5,890 nt of DNA from Actinomycetota bacterium (GCA_005885165.1 VAXR01000180.1:1-5890), one strand, 5' to 3'; positions 1 through 5,890 are shown, counted from the first letter of the stretch. The notes: generated from the sequence alone by a model not told the origin. Program-made: numbers and translations.

Positions 1-1286
1 GCATCTCGGTGCTCTTCTACACGGCGGGCATCGCCACGATCCTGCTCTCGCTGCGCTCGGACGTGGTGCGCGAGGCGGGGCCGGGCGAGTACGCGTCGCT
101 CCTGCTCGGATCGATCAGCGGGATGGTGCTGCTCGCCGGCGCACAGAACCTCGTGACGCTGTTCATCGGGATCGAGCTCCTCTCGATCCCGCTCTACATC
201 CTGTGCGGCAGCCGCGTCCGCCAGGAGCGGTCGCTCGAGGCCGGGCTGAAGTACCTGATCGTGGGCTCGGTCGGGTCGGCGACGCTGCTCTACGGGCTCG
301 CCCTGACCTACGGCGCGACCGGCTCCACCGACCTCGCCACGATCGGGCACGCGATCGGCACCCGCGTCTCGCTCGACGACCCACTGCTGTTGACGGGCAT
401 CGCGCTGACGGCGACAGGCCTCGCGTTCAAGGCGTCCGTCGCCCCATTCCACCAGTGGACGCCGGACGTCTACCAGGGAGCGCCGACGCCGATCACCACC
501 TTCATGGCGGTCGCCACCAAGGCGGCCGCGTTCGCCATCCTGCTGCGACTCTTCGACGAGGGCCTGATCTCCGACCAGACCGACTGGGGGCCGGCGCTGG
601 CGGCGCTCGCGGTGGCGTCGATCGTGATCGGGAACGCCGGAGCGATCGCCCAGCGGTCGATGAAGCGCCTGCTCGCGTGGTCGGGCGTCGCGCAGGCCGG
701 CTACATCCTCGCCGGCGTGGTCGTGGGCACCCGGCTCGGGATCCAGACGAGCGCGTTCTACCTCGCCGTCTACCTGCTCATGAACGTCGCCGCGTTCGCG
801 GTCGTGATCGCGCGCGAGCGCGTGTCGGAGCGCGGCGACGACATCGGGGCGCTCGAGGGCCTCGGGCGCGCCAGCCCGTGGCTCGCGTGGCCGATGACGA
901 TCGCGATGCTCGCACTGGCGGGTTTCCCGGCCACGGCGGGCTTCATCGGGAAGTTCTACTTGATCGACGCCGCCGTCTCGGGCGACTACGCCTGGCTCGG
1001 CGTGGCGATCGTGGTCGGCTCGATGATCTCGCTCGTCTACTACCTGCGGGTGATCGCGGTGATGTGGATGACGCCGGGCGATGTGGAGGTGCCGGCCGCG
1101 GTGAGCGGCCGACGCCGTGTGCGACCGGTGGCGGGATGGTCGCCGGAGGCGGACGCCCGGGCGCAGCCCGAGGTGGCGTTCGTGGCCATCGTGTGCGCAG
1201 CGGCGACGGTGGTATTCGGCATCGTGCCGGAGCCGCTGCTCCACCTCGCGCGCGATGTCGGGAGCTCGATCACCACGGCGCTGTAA
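1..1286 (+). CDS. nuoN: NADH-quinone oxidoreductase subunit N (5' partial)
   Basis: This is the NuoN subunit of respiratory complex I, an antiporter-like membrane subunit that helps couple quinone reduction to proton translocation. The frame is already open at the left edge (first full codon at position 3), so the true start lies outside; the GTG at 9 is internal. Numbering from that GTG, the visible 425 residues contain GIELLSIPLY (53-62), KYLIVGSVGSA (81-91), GLAFKASVAPFHQWTPDVYQ (137-156, the strongest family signature), ATKAAAF (169-175) and GFIGKFY (311-317). Candidate proton-path residues are E56, K81, K141, K171 and K315; their spacing closely matches E133, K158, K217, K247 and K395 of E. 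coli NuoN as I recall them. That comparison implies about 75 missing N-terminal residues and a full length near 500, normal for the family. Most of the protein is hydrophobic helices, with a polar loop at about 355-388 before the last helix. NuoN is usually the last nuo gene, which fits the terminator-like hairpin right after the stop. Confidence 0.96.
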   Translation, partial: ISVLFYTAGIATILLSLRSDVVREAGPGEYASLLLGSISGMVLLAGAQNLVTLFIGIELLSIPLYILCGSRVRQERSLEAGLKYLIVGSVGSATLLYGLALTYGATGSTDLATIGHAIGTRVSLDDPLLLTGIALTATGLAFKASVAPFHQWTPDVYQGAPTPITTFMAVATKAAAFAILLRLFDEGLISDQTDWGPALAALAVASIVIGNAGAIAQRSMKRLLAWSGVAQAGYILAGVVVGTRLGIQTSAFYLAVYLLMNVAAFAVVIARERVSERGDDIGALEGLGRASPWLAWPMTIAMLALAGFPATAGFIGKFYLIDAAVSGDYAWLGVAIVVGSMISLVYYLRVIAVMWMTPGDVEVPAAVSGRRRVRPVAGWSPEADARAQPEVAFVAIVCAAATVVFGIVPEPLLHLARDVGSSITTAL

Positions 1287-1291
1287 AGAGA

Positions 1292-1321
1292 CGAGGCCGC
1301 GACCCTCCGGCCGCGGCCCCG
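1292..1321. terminator. Putative bidirectional terminator hairpin between convergent genes
   Basis: The 56-base gap between the nuoN stop and the RTX gene stop holds an inverted repeat: GGCCGCG (1295-1301), a 10-base loop, then CGCGGCC (1312-1318). Two further outer pairs form after one A-C mismatch. On the plus strand it is followed by TTGTTG (1322-1327). On the minus strand it is followed by CTCTTTAC, the complement of 1283-1290, which overlaps the nuoN stop. The U-tracts are short and interrupted, so this is a plausible but not textbook intrinsic terminator. Its position between two converging genes supports the call. Confidence 0.5.
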
Positions 1322-1342
1322 TTGTTGCCGTGAGATCGCAGG

Positions 1343-1886
1343 CTACGAGCGCTTCACGTGCTCGCAGTTGTGGGCAACGTGATCCTTCCTGTCGGCCTTC
1401 ACCTGGTCGTCGCCCGACCCACAGTTGATCGTGTCGACCTGGCCGTCGCGGGCGTCGATCGTGTCGTTGCCGGGACCGCCCTTGAGCACGTCCCGTCCCT
1501 TGCCGCCGATCAGGTGGTCGTTCCCGGACGGGGCCGCCGTTCTCGACGTCGTTGCCCTGGTCGCCGCAAATGTCGTCGTCGCCGCGACCACCGTTCAGGT
1601 GGTCGTCGCCGCCGTTGCCGTCGAGCTCGTCGTTGCCGGCGCGGCCGTTCTCGTTGTCATCGCCGCTTGTGCCGTTCATGTTGTCGTCGCCGCCGGAGCC
1701 GTTCTCGTCGTGCGACGCGCGCAGGTCTCCGCCGCCGCTCTCGCCGCCGCTCACGCTGCCGTCGTTCCCGACACAGGCGTTCGTGTTGTTGTCGCCGCCG
1801 CCGCCCTCGTCGGCAAGGACGCCCGCCGCACCCACCGTGAGCGCGAGTGCCGCGACGATCCCGATCAAAACGAGTATCCGTCTCAC
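1343..1886 (-). pseudogene. Secreted RTX-type calcium-binding repeat protein, frameshifted
   Basis: Read from a GTG at 1886, the product begins MRRILVLIGIVAALALTVGA, ending its leader near GVLA|DE, a clear signal peptide of about 25 residues. After a Gly/Asp/Asn-rich linker come tandem nonapeptides of the form xGxxG[DN]Dx(L/I/M/E), starting at residue 62 (NGSGGDDNM, NGTSGDDNE, NGRAGNDEL, DGNGGDDHL, NGGRGDDDI). These are RTX-type repeats that bind calcium in a parallel beta-roll. After NGG at residues 116-118 the frame breaks: the repeats resume one base over (SGNDHL, IGGKGRDVL, KGGPGNDTI) and run to a TAG at 1345-1343. The tail NCGSGDDQVKADRKDHV--NCEHVKRS carries two Cys that may form a disulfide. 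The 544-base span equals 181 codons plus one base. The break lies at 1529-1533, at a run of four C (minus strand). Unshifted, the frame becomes Arg-rich and I see no stop before the end of nuoN. This may be a sequencing error, a true mutation or, less likely, a +1 ribosomal slip. It has its own Shine-Dalgarno and lies 86 bases after the glycosyltransferase-like gene. The exact function is unknown. Confidence 0.8.
1400..1703 (-). repeat. Tandem RTX nonapeptide-coding repeats (27-base period)
   Basis: About ten degenerate 27-base units encode the nonapeptides described for the RTX gene, with consensus roughly Asn-Gly-x-x-Gly-Asp-Asp-x-hydrophobic. The first six and a half are in the frame of the GTG at 1886; the rest are one base over. 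One unit (DARDGQVDTI, ten residues) is irregular. DNA-level similarity between units is moderate, dominated by GGCGACGAC and AACGGC cores. Such repeats can expand, contract or be misassembled. Confidence 0.8.
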
Positions 1887-1891
1887 TCGAT

Positions 1892-1900
1892 CCCCTTCCT
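1892..1900 (-). promoter_or_regulatory. Ribosome binding site deciding the GTG start of the RTX gene
   Basis: On the minus strand AGGAAGGGG lies five bases before the GTG at 1886-1884. It is the only strong purine-rich Shine-Dalgarno seen before any gene in this window. It picks the GTG that yields a complete signal peptide, although there is no ATG at that end. Confidence 0.75.
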
Positions 1901-1918
1901 TCGCCGTCAGTTGCCCGA

Positions 1919-1932
1919 GCAGGCTTGCCTGC
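1919..1932. repeat. Short perfect inverted repeat in the gap before the RTX gene
   Basis: GCAGGC-TT-GCCTGC is a perfect 6+6 inverted repeat with a 2-base centre. It lies in the 86-base gap between the stop of the glycosyltransferase-like gene (1973) and the RTX start (1886), 33 bases upstream of that start. No U-tract follows it in either direction, so it is not a typical terminator. It could be a protein-binding operator, a small 5'-UTR hairpin, or chance in GC-rich DNA. Confidence 0.3.
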
Positions 1933-1972
1933 CGGTGCCGTCGATCACTGAAACGCGCGCCAGGCGCAAAGG

Positions 1973-3367
1973 TCACGGACGAAGGGCCCGGAATCGATCG
2001 ACGACGGCCCAGGCCCCAATGCCGGCGGCCGCGGCGACGAACGGCGTGGGCGGCATCGTGTAGCGAACGATCAGGGTGAGCGTCATCGCGGGGAGGAGCA
2101 CGAGCGAGCCGCCCGCCAGCGCGAAGAGCAGCGCCCCGCGCCGCGCGAGACCGCGCGCGAGGAGCAGGCCGGCTAGCGCCAGCACGACGAACGCGCCGGG
2201 TACGAAGCCGGCGAGCCGCTCCGTGTCCTGCCACTCGCCGATCCGCGTCACGCCGCCTTCGATGCTCAGCCGAGCGGCCGAGTAGTCATGCCGGACCTGA
2301 GCCTCCACCTGGCGCTCGGTCGATGGGTCGCGGCGCACGATCAGGAACGGACCACCGCCCGAGAAGCGCCGGTGGTAAGCGTTCCAGTCGACGAAGCGCG
2401 GGAGCTCGCTCACCACCTGGTCGAGGTAATCCCAGGGTTGGGCCAAGATCGCGCGACGGCCGAACGTGCCGAGCAGGGCGTCGTGATTCGGCGGCCCCCC
2501 GAAAGCGGCGCGGGCGGGCGACCCCCGGTACCAGAGGTAGAAGAGCGAGGCCGGACGGCGGGCGGGCGGCGTGCGCTGGCAGAGCCGCCGGGTGCCGGCC
2601 GGCGGCTTGAACTTCGTGCAGTCGGCGAACGGCGCCGACCGGCCGTACTCGTTCCATCCGCTGACCGCCGTCCAACCGGTGTGGCCGCCGGATGCCGCGG
2701 CCAGGATCGCGTAGAGGCCGAGGACCGCCCCTACGCCGCACGCCGACGCGCCCGCGCCGATCAGCCGGCCGCGCCACCCGCGTGGCATAGCGATGGCCGC
2801 CCAGACCACGATCACCGGCGCCAGGATCAGCCCGACGTTGCGGAACGACGCGGTGGCGGCGAGGAGCCCCCCGGCGCAGGCCAGCCAGGCCGCGGTGAGA
2901 AAGTCGTCTTTCGCGGTCAGCCCGCGGATCGCGGCGTACAGGCCGCCGGCGAGGAGCACGATGAAGGGGGACTCGGAGAGGAGCGCGTGCTCGAGGTAGA
3001 GCTCGTCGCCCGAGACGAGCAGCACGCCCGCCGGGATCAGCGCGGCCCAGCGCGGCGCGCCGAGCCGTCGCATCGCCGCGTAGACGAGCAGCGCCGCGGC
3101 GATCCCGAAGAGGTGCTGCAGGGCGACCGTCGCCTCGAGGCGGGTGGTGACGAGGCGGAGGCCGCGCAGAAGCGCCTCGTAGCCAGCGGGCCCATAGTTG
3201 TCGGTGAACAGCCGCTCGCCGTCGTGCGCGAAGTAGAGGAAGCGGCCCGAGTCGGGGTTGCTGAGCGCCGCCGGCTGGTACTCGAGCATCAGGAATACGC
3301 GCAGCGCCACGCCCAGGGTGAGCAGCGTGATCAGGCCCAGGTGCGCGCGAAGCTGCGCGAGGCGCAT
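1973..3367 (-). CDS. Multi-pass membrane protein, probable GT-C (GT39/ArnT-like) glycosyltransferase
   Basis: This 464-residue integral membrane protein has a GT-C glycosyltransferase layout. Helix 1 (about 11-28) is followed by an extracytoplasmic loop with NPDSGRFLYFAHDG (37-50), whose acidic PDS motif is where GT39/ArnT-like enzymes place a catalytic or metal-binding Asp. Further hydrophobic segments lie near 82-98, 105-119, 131-148, 157-172, 178-193 and 203-224. The motif ALLSESPF (128-135) resembles the 'LSE-hydrophobic' element of this superfamily. A long polar region (about 225-387) contains GRSAPFADCTKFKPPAGTRR with C250 and, shortly after, C263. Three more helices follow (about 388-405, 411-432, 441-456). 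Such enzymes move a sugar from a lipid-phosphate carrier to lipid, glycan or protein outside the membrane; donor and acceptor cannot be read here. ATG 3367 is the only start, because an in-frame TGA lies at 3376-3374. No clear Shine-Dalgarno precedes it. It follows pruA by 109 bases on the same strand. Confidence is high for the membrane protein and moderate for enzyme class. Confidence 0.8.
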   Translation of the reverse strand: MRLAQLRAHLGLITLLTLGVALRVFLMLEYQPAALSNPDSGRFLYFAHDGERLFTDNYGPAGYEALLRGLRLVTTRLEATVALQHLFGIAAALLVYAAMRRLGAPRWAALIPAGVLLVSGDELYLEHALLSESPFIVLLAGGLYAAIRGLTAKDDFLTAAWLACAGGLLAATASFRNVGLILAPVIVVWAAIAMPRGWRGRLIGAGASACGVGAVLGLYAILAAASGGHTGWTAVSGWNEYGRSAPFADCTKFKPPAGTRRLCQRTPPARRPASLFYLWYRGSPARAAFGGPPNHDALLGTFGRRAILAQPWDYLDQVVSELPRFVDWNAYHRRFSGGGPFLIVRRDPSTERQVEAQVRHDYSAARLSIEGGVTRIGEWQDTERLAGFVPGAFVVLALAGLLLARGLARRGALLFALAGGSLVLLPAMTLTLIVRYTMPPTPFVAAAAGIGAWAVVDRFRALRP

Positions 3368-3373
3368 GGCCGC

Positions 3374-3448
3374 TCAGCCGGCCGCCGGCGAAGCTTCCGC
3401 AAGCGCGCCGAAGTACGCGCGCATGGTCGGGAACATCCGCTCCAGCAC
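3374..3448 (-). CDS. Possible tiny ORF (24 codons) just before the glycosyltransferase-like gene
   Basis: In the 109-base gap after pruA, a frame starting with GTG at 3448 (or ATG at 3436) reads MLERMFPTMRAYFGALAEAS and a few more residues to a TGA at 3376-3374. That stop lies six bases before the ATG of the glycosyltransferase-like gene, which itself lacks a good Shine-Dalgarno. The composition looks protein-like, not Arg-rich as most shadow frames here. It could be a coupling leader peptide, the remnant C-terminus of a lost gene (the frame stays open further upstream into pruA), or chance. I do not recognise it. Confidence 0.18.
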   Translation of the reverse strand: MLERMFPTMRAYFGALAEASPAAG

Positions 3449-3476
3449 GGACGGGATCAGATCACACGCCGCAGGA

Positions 3477-5048
3477 TCACTCGACCGGCAGCCCGTGCCG
3501 CATCGTGTTCTCGGACACCACGTGCGGCTCGGTGAACTGGAGCAGGTAGTCCGGGCCGCCGGCCTTCGACCCGACGCCCGATCGCCGGTTGCCGCCGAAC
3601 GGCTGGCGGCCGACCATCGCGCCCGTGATGTGGCGGTTCACGTACAGGTTTCCGACCGGCGCGCGCCGCACGACCTCTCGCACCGCCGCGGGATCGCGCG
3701 AAAACACGCCGCCGGTCAGCGCGAACGGCAACCGCTCGAGGACGTCGCACGCGGCGCTCACGCTCGCGACGCGCTCGACGGTCAGGACCGGTCCGAAGAT
3801 CTCGTCGCGGAGGACGGGCGAGTCGGGCGGGAGGTCGGTCGCCACCGTCGGAGCGCTGAACCACCCGCCCTCCGGGACCGGCGCGACCCGGGCCACCACG
3901 CGGCCCTCCTCGGCCGCGCGGTCGGCGTAGCGCTCGACGCGCTCCCGCGCCTCGCGCTCGATCACCGGCGGAACGTCCGTCGCGAACGACTCCGCCTGCC
4001 CGACGGAGAGGACGGATACCGCGCCCGCGAGGCGCTCGAGCAGGGGCTCGATCACCGCCTCGTGCGCGAGAACCCTCGCGCACGCCGAGCATTTCTGCCC
4101 CGCGTAGTCGAAGGCCGACCGGACGATCCCCGGAACGGCCTCGTCGAGGTCGGCGTCGGCGTCCACGATTACGCAGTTCTTGCCGCCCATCTCCGCCACC
4201 ACGCGCTTCACGTGCGGCTGGCCGTACGGCGTCTCCGCCGCCGCCCGCACGATCTCGAGCCCGACCGCGCTCGACCCGGTAAACGCGATCACGTGGACGC
4301 GGGGATTGCGCACGAGCGCAGCTCCGGCTCCGCCGTACCCGGGCAGCAGGGCGATGGCGCCCGGCGGCACCCCCGCCTCGAGCAGCGCCTCGACGAGCAT
4401 CAGCGCCGACGCGGGCGACTGCTCGGCCGGCTTCAGCACGGCGGCGTTGCCGGCGGCGAGCGCGGCGGCGGTCATGCCGGTCGGGATCGCTAGGGGGAAG
4501 TTCCACGGAGCGATGACGGCCGCCACCCCGCGCGGCCGGTAGCGCATCTCGTTGCGCTCGCCGGGCGCCTGGAGGAGCGACGGACCCTCATCGAGCCGCA
4601 CAGCCTCGCGCGCGTAGTACTCGAGGAAGTCGATCGCCTCGCACACGTCGGCGTCGGCCTCGGGCCACGGCTTCGCGCACTCGCGCACCTGCAAGGCGGC
4701 GAGCTCCAGCCGGCGCTCGCGCAGGATCCCGGCGGCGCGCACGAGCACCTCGGCCCGACCGGCCGCGCCGCAGGCGCGCCAGTCCGGAAACGCCTCGGCG
4801 GCAGCGCCGACCGCAGCGTCGGCCTCCTCGTGGCCGGCGCCCGCGGCCATGGCGACGAGGCGCTCGGGGTTTCCCGGATCCGTCGACTCGAACGAGTCCT
4901 CCGACGCGGGCGCCAGCCGATCGACGCCCACGATCACCGGGACCTCGAGGGGAAGCCGCCCGTCCAGCTCCCGCAGCGCCGACAGAAGCGATTCGCGCAC
5001 GTCGCCCCGGCGCAGCTCCAGCGCCGGCTCGTTGGCGAACGGCCTCAC
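3477..5048 (-). CDS. pruA: L-glutamate gamma-semialdehyde (1-pyrroline-5-carboxylate) dehydrogenase
   Basis: This cytoplasmic NAD(P)+-dependent aldehyde dehydrogenase oxidises glutamate gamma-semialdehyde, the open form of P5C, to glutamate: the second step of proline breakdown. The 523 residues cover the whole ALDH fold. The start MRPFANEP matches the PF-NEP opening common in stand-alone P5CDHs. Visible motifs are APWNFPLAIPTGM (180-192; N183 for the oxyanion hole), LKPAEQSP (205-212), FTGSSAVG (256-263), EMGGKN (286-291; general base E286), GQKCSAC (317-323; catalytic C320) and EIFGP (416-420). NLYVNRHITGAMVGRQPFGG (467-486) followed by SKAGGPDYLLQF is specific to P5CDH among ALDHs. The segment FGGNRRSG differs from the usual FGGFK-SG. 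The length is close to that of Thermus P5CDH (about 516). The GTG start overlaps the TGA of the upstream proline dehydrogenase gene and has no Shine-Dalgarno, so translation is probably coupled. It is not a PutA fusion: no PRODH domain is attached. It has also been called rocA or putC. Confidence 0.96.
   Translation of the reverse strand: MRPFANEPALELRRGDVRESLLSALRELDGRLPLEVPVIVGVDRLAPASEDSFESTDPGNPERLVAMAAGAGHEEADAAVGAAAEAFPDWRACGAAGRAEVLVRAAGILRERRLELAALQVRECAKPWPEADADVCEAIDFLEYYAREAVRLDEGPSLLQAPGERNEMRYRPRGVAAVIAPWNFPLAIPTGMTAAALAAGNAAVLKPAEQSPASALMLVEALLEAGVPPGAIALLPGYGGAGAALVRNPRVHVIAFTGSSAVGLEIVRAAAETPYGQPHVKRVVAEMGGKNCVIVDADADLDEAVPGIVRSAFDYAGQKCSACARVLAHEAVIEPLLERLAGAVSVLSVGQAESFATDVPPVIEREARERVERYADRAAEEGRVVARVAPVPEGGWFSAPTVATDLPPDSPVLRDEIFGPVLTVERVASVSAACDVLERLPFALTGGVFSRDPAAVREVVRRAPVGNLYVNRHITGAMVGRQPFGGNRRSGVGSKAGGPDYLLQFTEPHVVSENTMRHGLPVE
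5045..5048 (-). other. 4-base stop/start overlap (GTGA) coupling the proline catabolic genes
   Basis: On the minus strand the four bases GTGA hold both the GTG start of pruA (5048-5046) and the TGA stop of proline dehydrogenase (5047-5045). The preceding bases are C-rich with no Shine-Dalgarno, so re-initiation by ribosomes ending the upstream gene is the likely way pruA is translated. Confidence 0.85.
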
Positions 5049-5890
5049 GGCGGGGGCGGAGCGAGCAGCTCGTCGATCGACACGCCGCGCGCCTGCTCGT
5101 GGAGGAACGACTCGTTCGACGTGTTCTCGAGCAACCGCCGGACCAGGTACGCCATGCCGGCCACGAGCTCGCCGACCGGGCAGTAAGTGCGGACCTGCAA
5201 CCCACCAGTCGCCAGCGCGTGCTGCAGGTCATCGCCCAGCCCGCGGAGCACCTGGAGCTCGAGGTCGGCGTCGTCGCCGCCCGTCGCGCGGTTGTAGGCG
5301 ATCGCGTGGCTCACGGAGCGGAGGTTGTGGGATCCGACGGCCACTCGCACCAGCGGGCGGGCGTCGAGCAGGCGCCTGGTCAGCTCCTCGAAGTTGCGGT
5401 CGCAGTCGGCCTTGTGCTCGAACACCGGAGGACGCCAGCCGTGCTGGCGGGCCTCCACCACCTCGTGGTCCCAGTACGCGCCCTTGACGAGGCGGACGAC
5501 GAGCGGCGGCGAGCGGTCGGCCGCGCCCGCCCAGCCAAGGATTCGCTCGAGCTCTGCGGGCGAGTCGCGCAGGTAGGCCTGGAGGACGACGCCCACCGAG
5601 GGGCCCTCGCGGAGCCTCGGCTCGCCGAGTAGGTCGAACACGAGCTCGAGCGTCGTCTCGAGGGAGTCCACCGACTCCATGTCGATGTGGAGATGGGCGC
5701 CGAGCTCCTTGGCCCGCAGGAGCAGCGGGTCGAGGCGCCCCGCGGCGTCGTCCTTGCCCCGCTCCGGGGCATCGGGACGCAGGAGCGGCGTGAGCGCGGA
5801 GACCTTGACCGACAGGTTTGCGCGCGGGACGGGACCGATCGAGTCGCGCTCGAGCCGCGGGCGCTCGGGCCATCCCGGCGCCGCGTCGGT
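5045..5890 (-). CDS. Proline dehydrogenase (5' partial)
   Basis: This FAD-dependent enzyme oxidises L-proline to 1-pyrroline-5-carboxylate and passes electrons to membrane quinone. The frame is open at the right edge: 281 residues are visible, and the ATG at 5680 is internal, because the protein-like sequence continues upstream (NLSVKVSALTPLLRPDAPER, then AKELGAHLHIDMES). Numbering from the edge, K29 (SVKVSAL), D70 (HIDMES), RLVKGAYWDHEV (from 133), Y236 (YCPVG) and R251-R252 (YLVRRLLENTSNESFL) correspond to substrate and FAD residues K329, D370, the RLVKGAYW segment, Y540 and R555-R556 of E. coli PutA as I recall them. The K-to-D (41) and Y-to-R (15) spacings are identical. About 70 or more N-terminal residues are missing. 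The C-terminus ends in a short Pro tail (LLAPPPP) with no linker into an ALDH domain. It overlaps pruA by four bases, so the two are certainly co-transcribed. Names used for the stand-alone form include putB and pruB. Confidence 0.95.
   Translation of the reverse strand, partial: TDAAPGWPERPRLERDSIGPVPRANLSVKVSALTPLLRPDAPERGKDDAAGRLDPLLLRAKELGAHLHIDMESVDSLETTLELVFDLLGEPRLREGPSVGVVLQAYLRDSPAELERILGWAGAADRSPPLVVRLVKGAYWDHEVVEARQHGWRPPVFEHKADCDRNFEELTRRLLDARPLVRVAVGSHNLRSVSHAIAYNRATGGDDADLELQVLRGLGDDLQHALATGGLQVRTYCPVGELVAGMAYLVRRLLENTSNESFLHEQARGVSIDELLAPPPP

Noticed and set aside
1343..1591. A separate 82-residue gene starting with the ATG at 1591
   Set aside because: Its first 20 residues (Thr/Ala/Arg-rich) are out of frame with the RTX repeats that the other frame encodes in the same DNA; only the part after PSGND is genuine, so it belongs to the longer frameshifted gene.
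1935..1975. Possible promoter for the RTX gene (TTGCGC as a -35 box on the minus strand)
   Set aside because: No acceptable -10 hexamer at a suitable distance, so I do not report it.
1358..2063. Plus-strand open frames across the RTX region, Val/Ala-rich or Arg-rich
   Set aside because: They are antisense to the GGC-GAC-GAC and AAC-GGC codons of the RTX repeats, and the repetitive pattern is a by-product.
3403..3422. GCGCGC inverted repeat with an 8-base loop in the pruA to glycosyltransferase gap, considered as a terminator
   Set aside because: Alternating GC is common by chance here, the stem is only six pairs, and no U-tract follows.
2288..3535. Plus-strand 415-codon open frame
   Set aside because: Low-complexity Arg/Glu/Ala composition, antisense to a membrane protein with clear helices and motifs.
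3258..4493. Long plus-strand open frame opposite pruA and the glycosyltransferase-like gene
   Set aside because: Its product is rich in Arg, His, Asp and Ala with no motif, as expected of a shadow frame in very GC-rich DNA; the minus strand holds a textbook P5C dehydrogenase.

Overview
The window is very GC-rich and strongly biased to G or C at third codon positions. The split proline dehydrogenase / P5C dehydrogenase pair and the RTX-type repeat protein with an 'ADR-D-V--NCE-V-R' tail suggest a GC-rich actinobacterium. My best guess is the Thermoleophilia/Solirubrobacterales, but this rests on recalled protein style, not on a marker gene. Everything in the window is chromosome-like; I see no RNA gene, mobile element, CRISPR array or phage gene.

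Layout. (1) Positions 1-1286, plus strand: the 3' four-fifths or more of nuoN, the last gene of a typical complex I (nuo) operon, which must begin left of the window. (2) 1287-1342: a 56-base convergent gap with a GC-rich hairpin that could terminate transcription from both sides. (3) 1343-1886, minus strand: a small secreted protein made of tandem calcium-binding nonapeptides (RTX type), with its reading frame broken near 1529-1533. (4) 1973-3367, minus strand: a multi-pass membrane protein that looks like a GT-C (GT39/ArnT-like) glycosyltransferase. (5) 3477-5048, minus strand: L-glutamate-gamma-semialdehyde (P5C) dehydrogenase, pruA. (6) 5045-5890, minus strand: proline dehydrogenase, running off the right edge; its stop overlaps the pruA start by 4 bases.

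Function. Genes 5 and 6 form the complete proline-to-glutamate pathway as two overlapping separate genes instead of a PutA fusion. Proline dehydrogenase reduces FAD and passes electrons to the respiratory quinone pool, and pruA makes NADH, which complex I (nuoN and its operon) would re-oxidise. The two transcription units are convergent, so this is a shared metabolic theme and not co-transcription. The glycosyltransferase-like gene and the RTX gene lie downstream of pruA on the same strand, after gaps of 109 and 86 bases, and may be on the same transcript or separate ones. No intergenic stretch exceeds about 110 bases.

I found no clear undescribed system. The points most worth a second look are the frameshift in the otherwise regular RTX repeat array, the conserved-looking Cys-containing extracytoplasmic loop of the glycosyltransferase-like protein, and a possible tiny ORF just before that gene.
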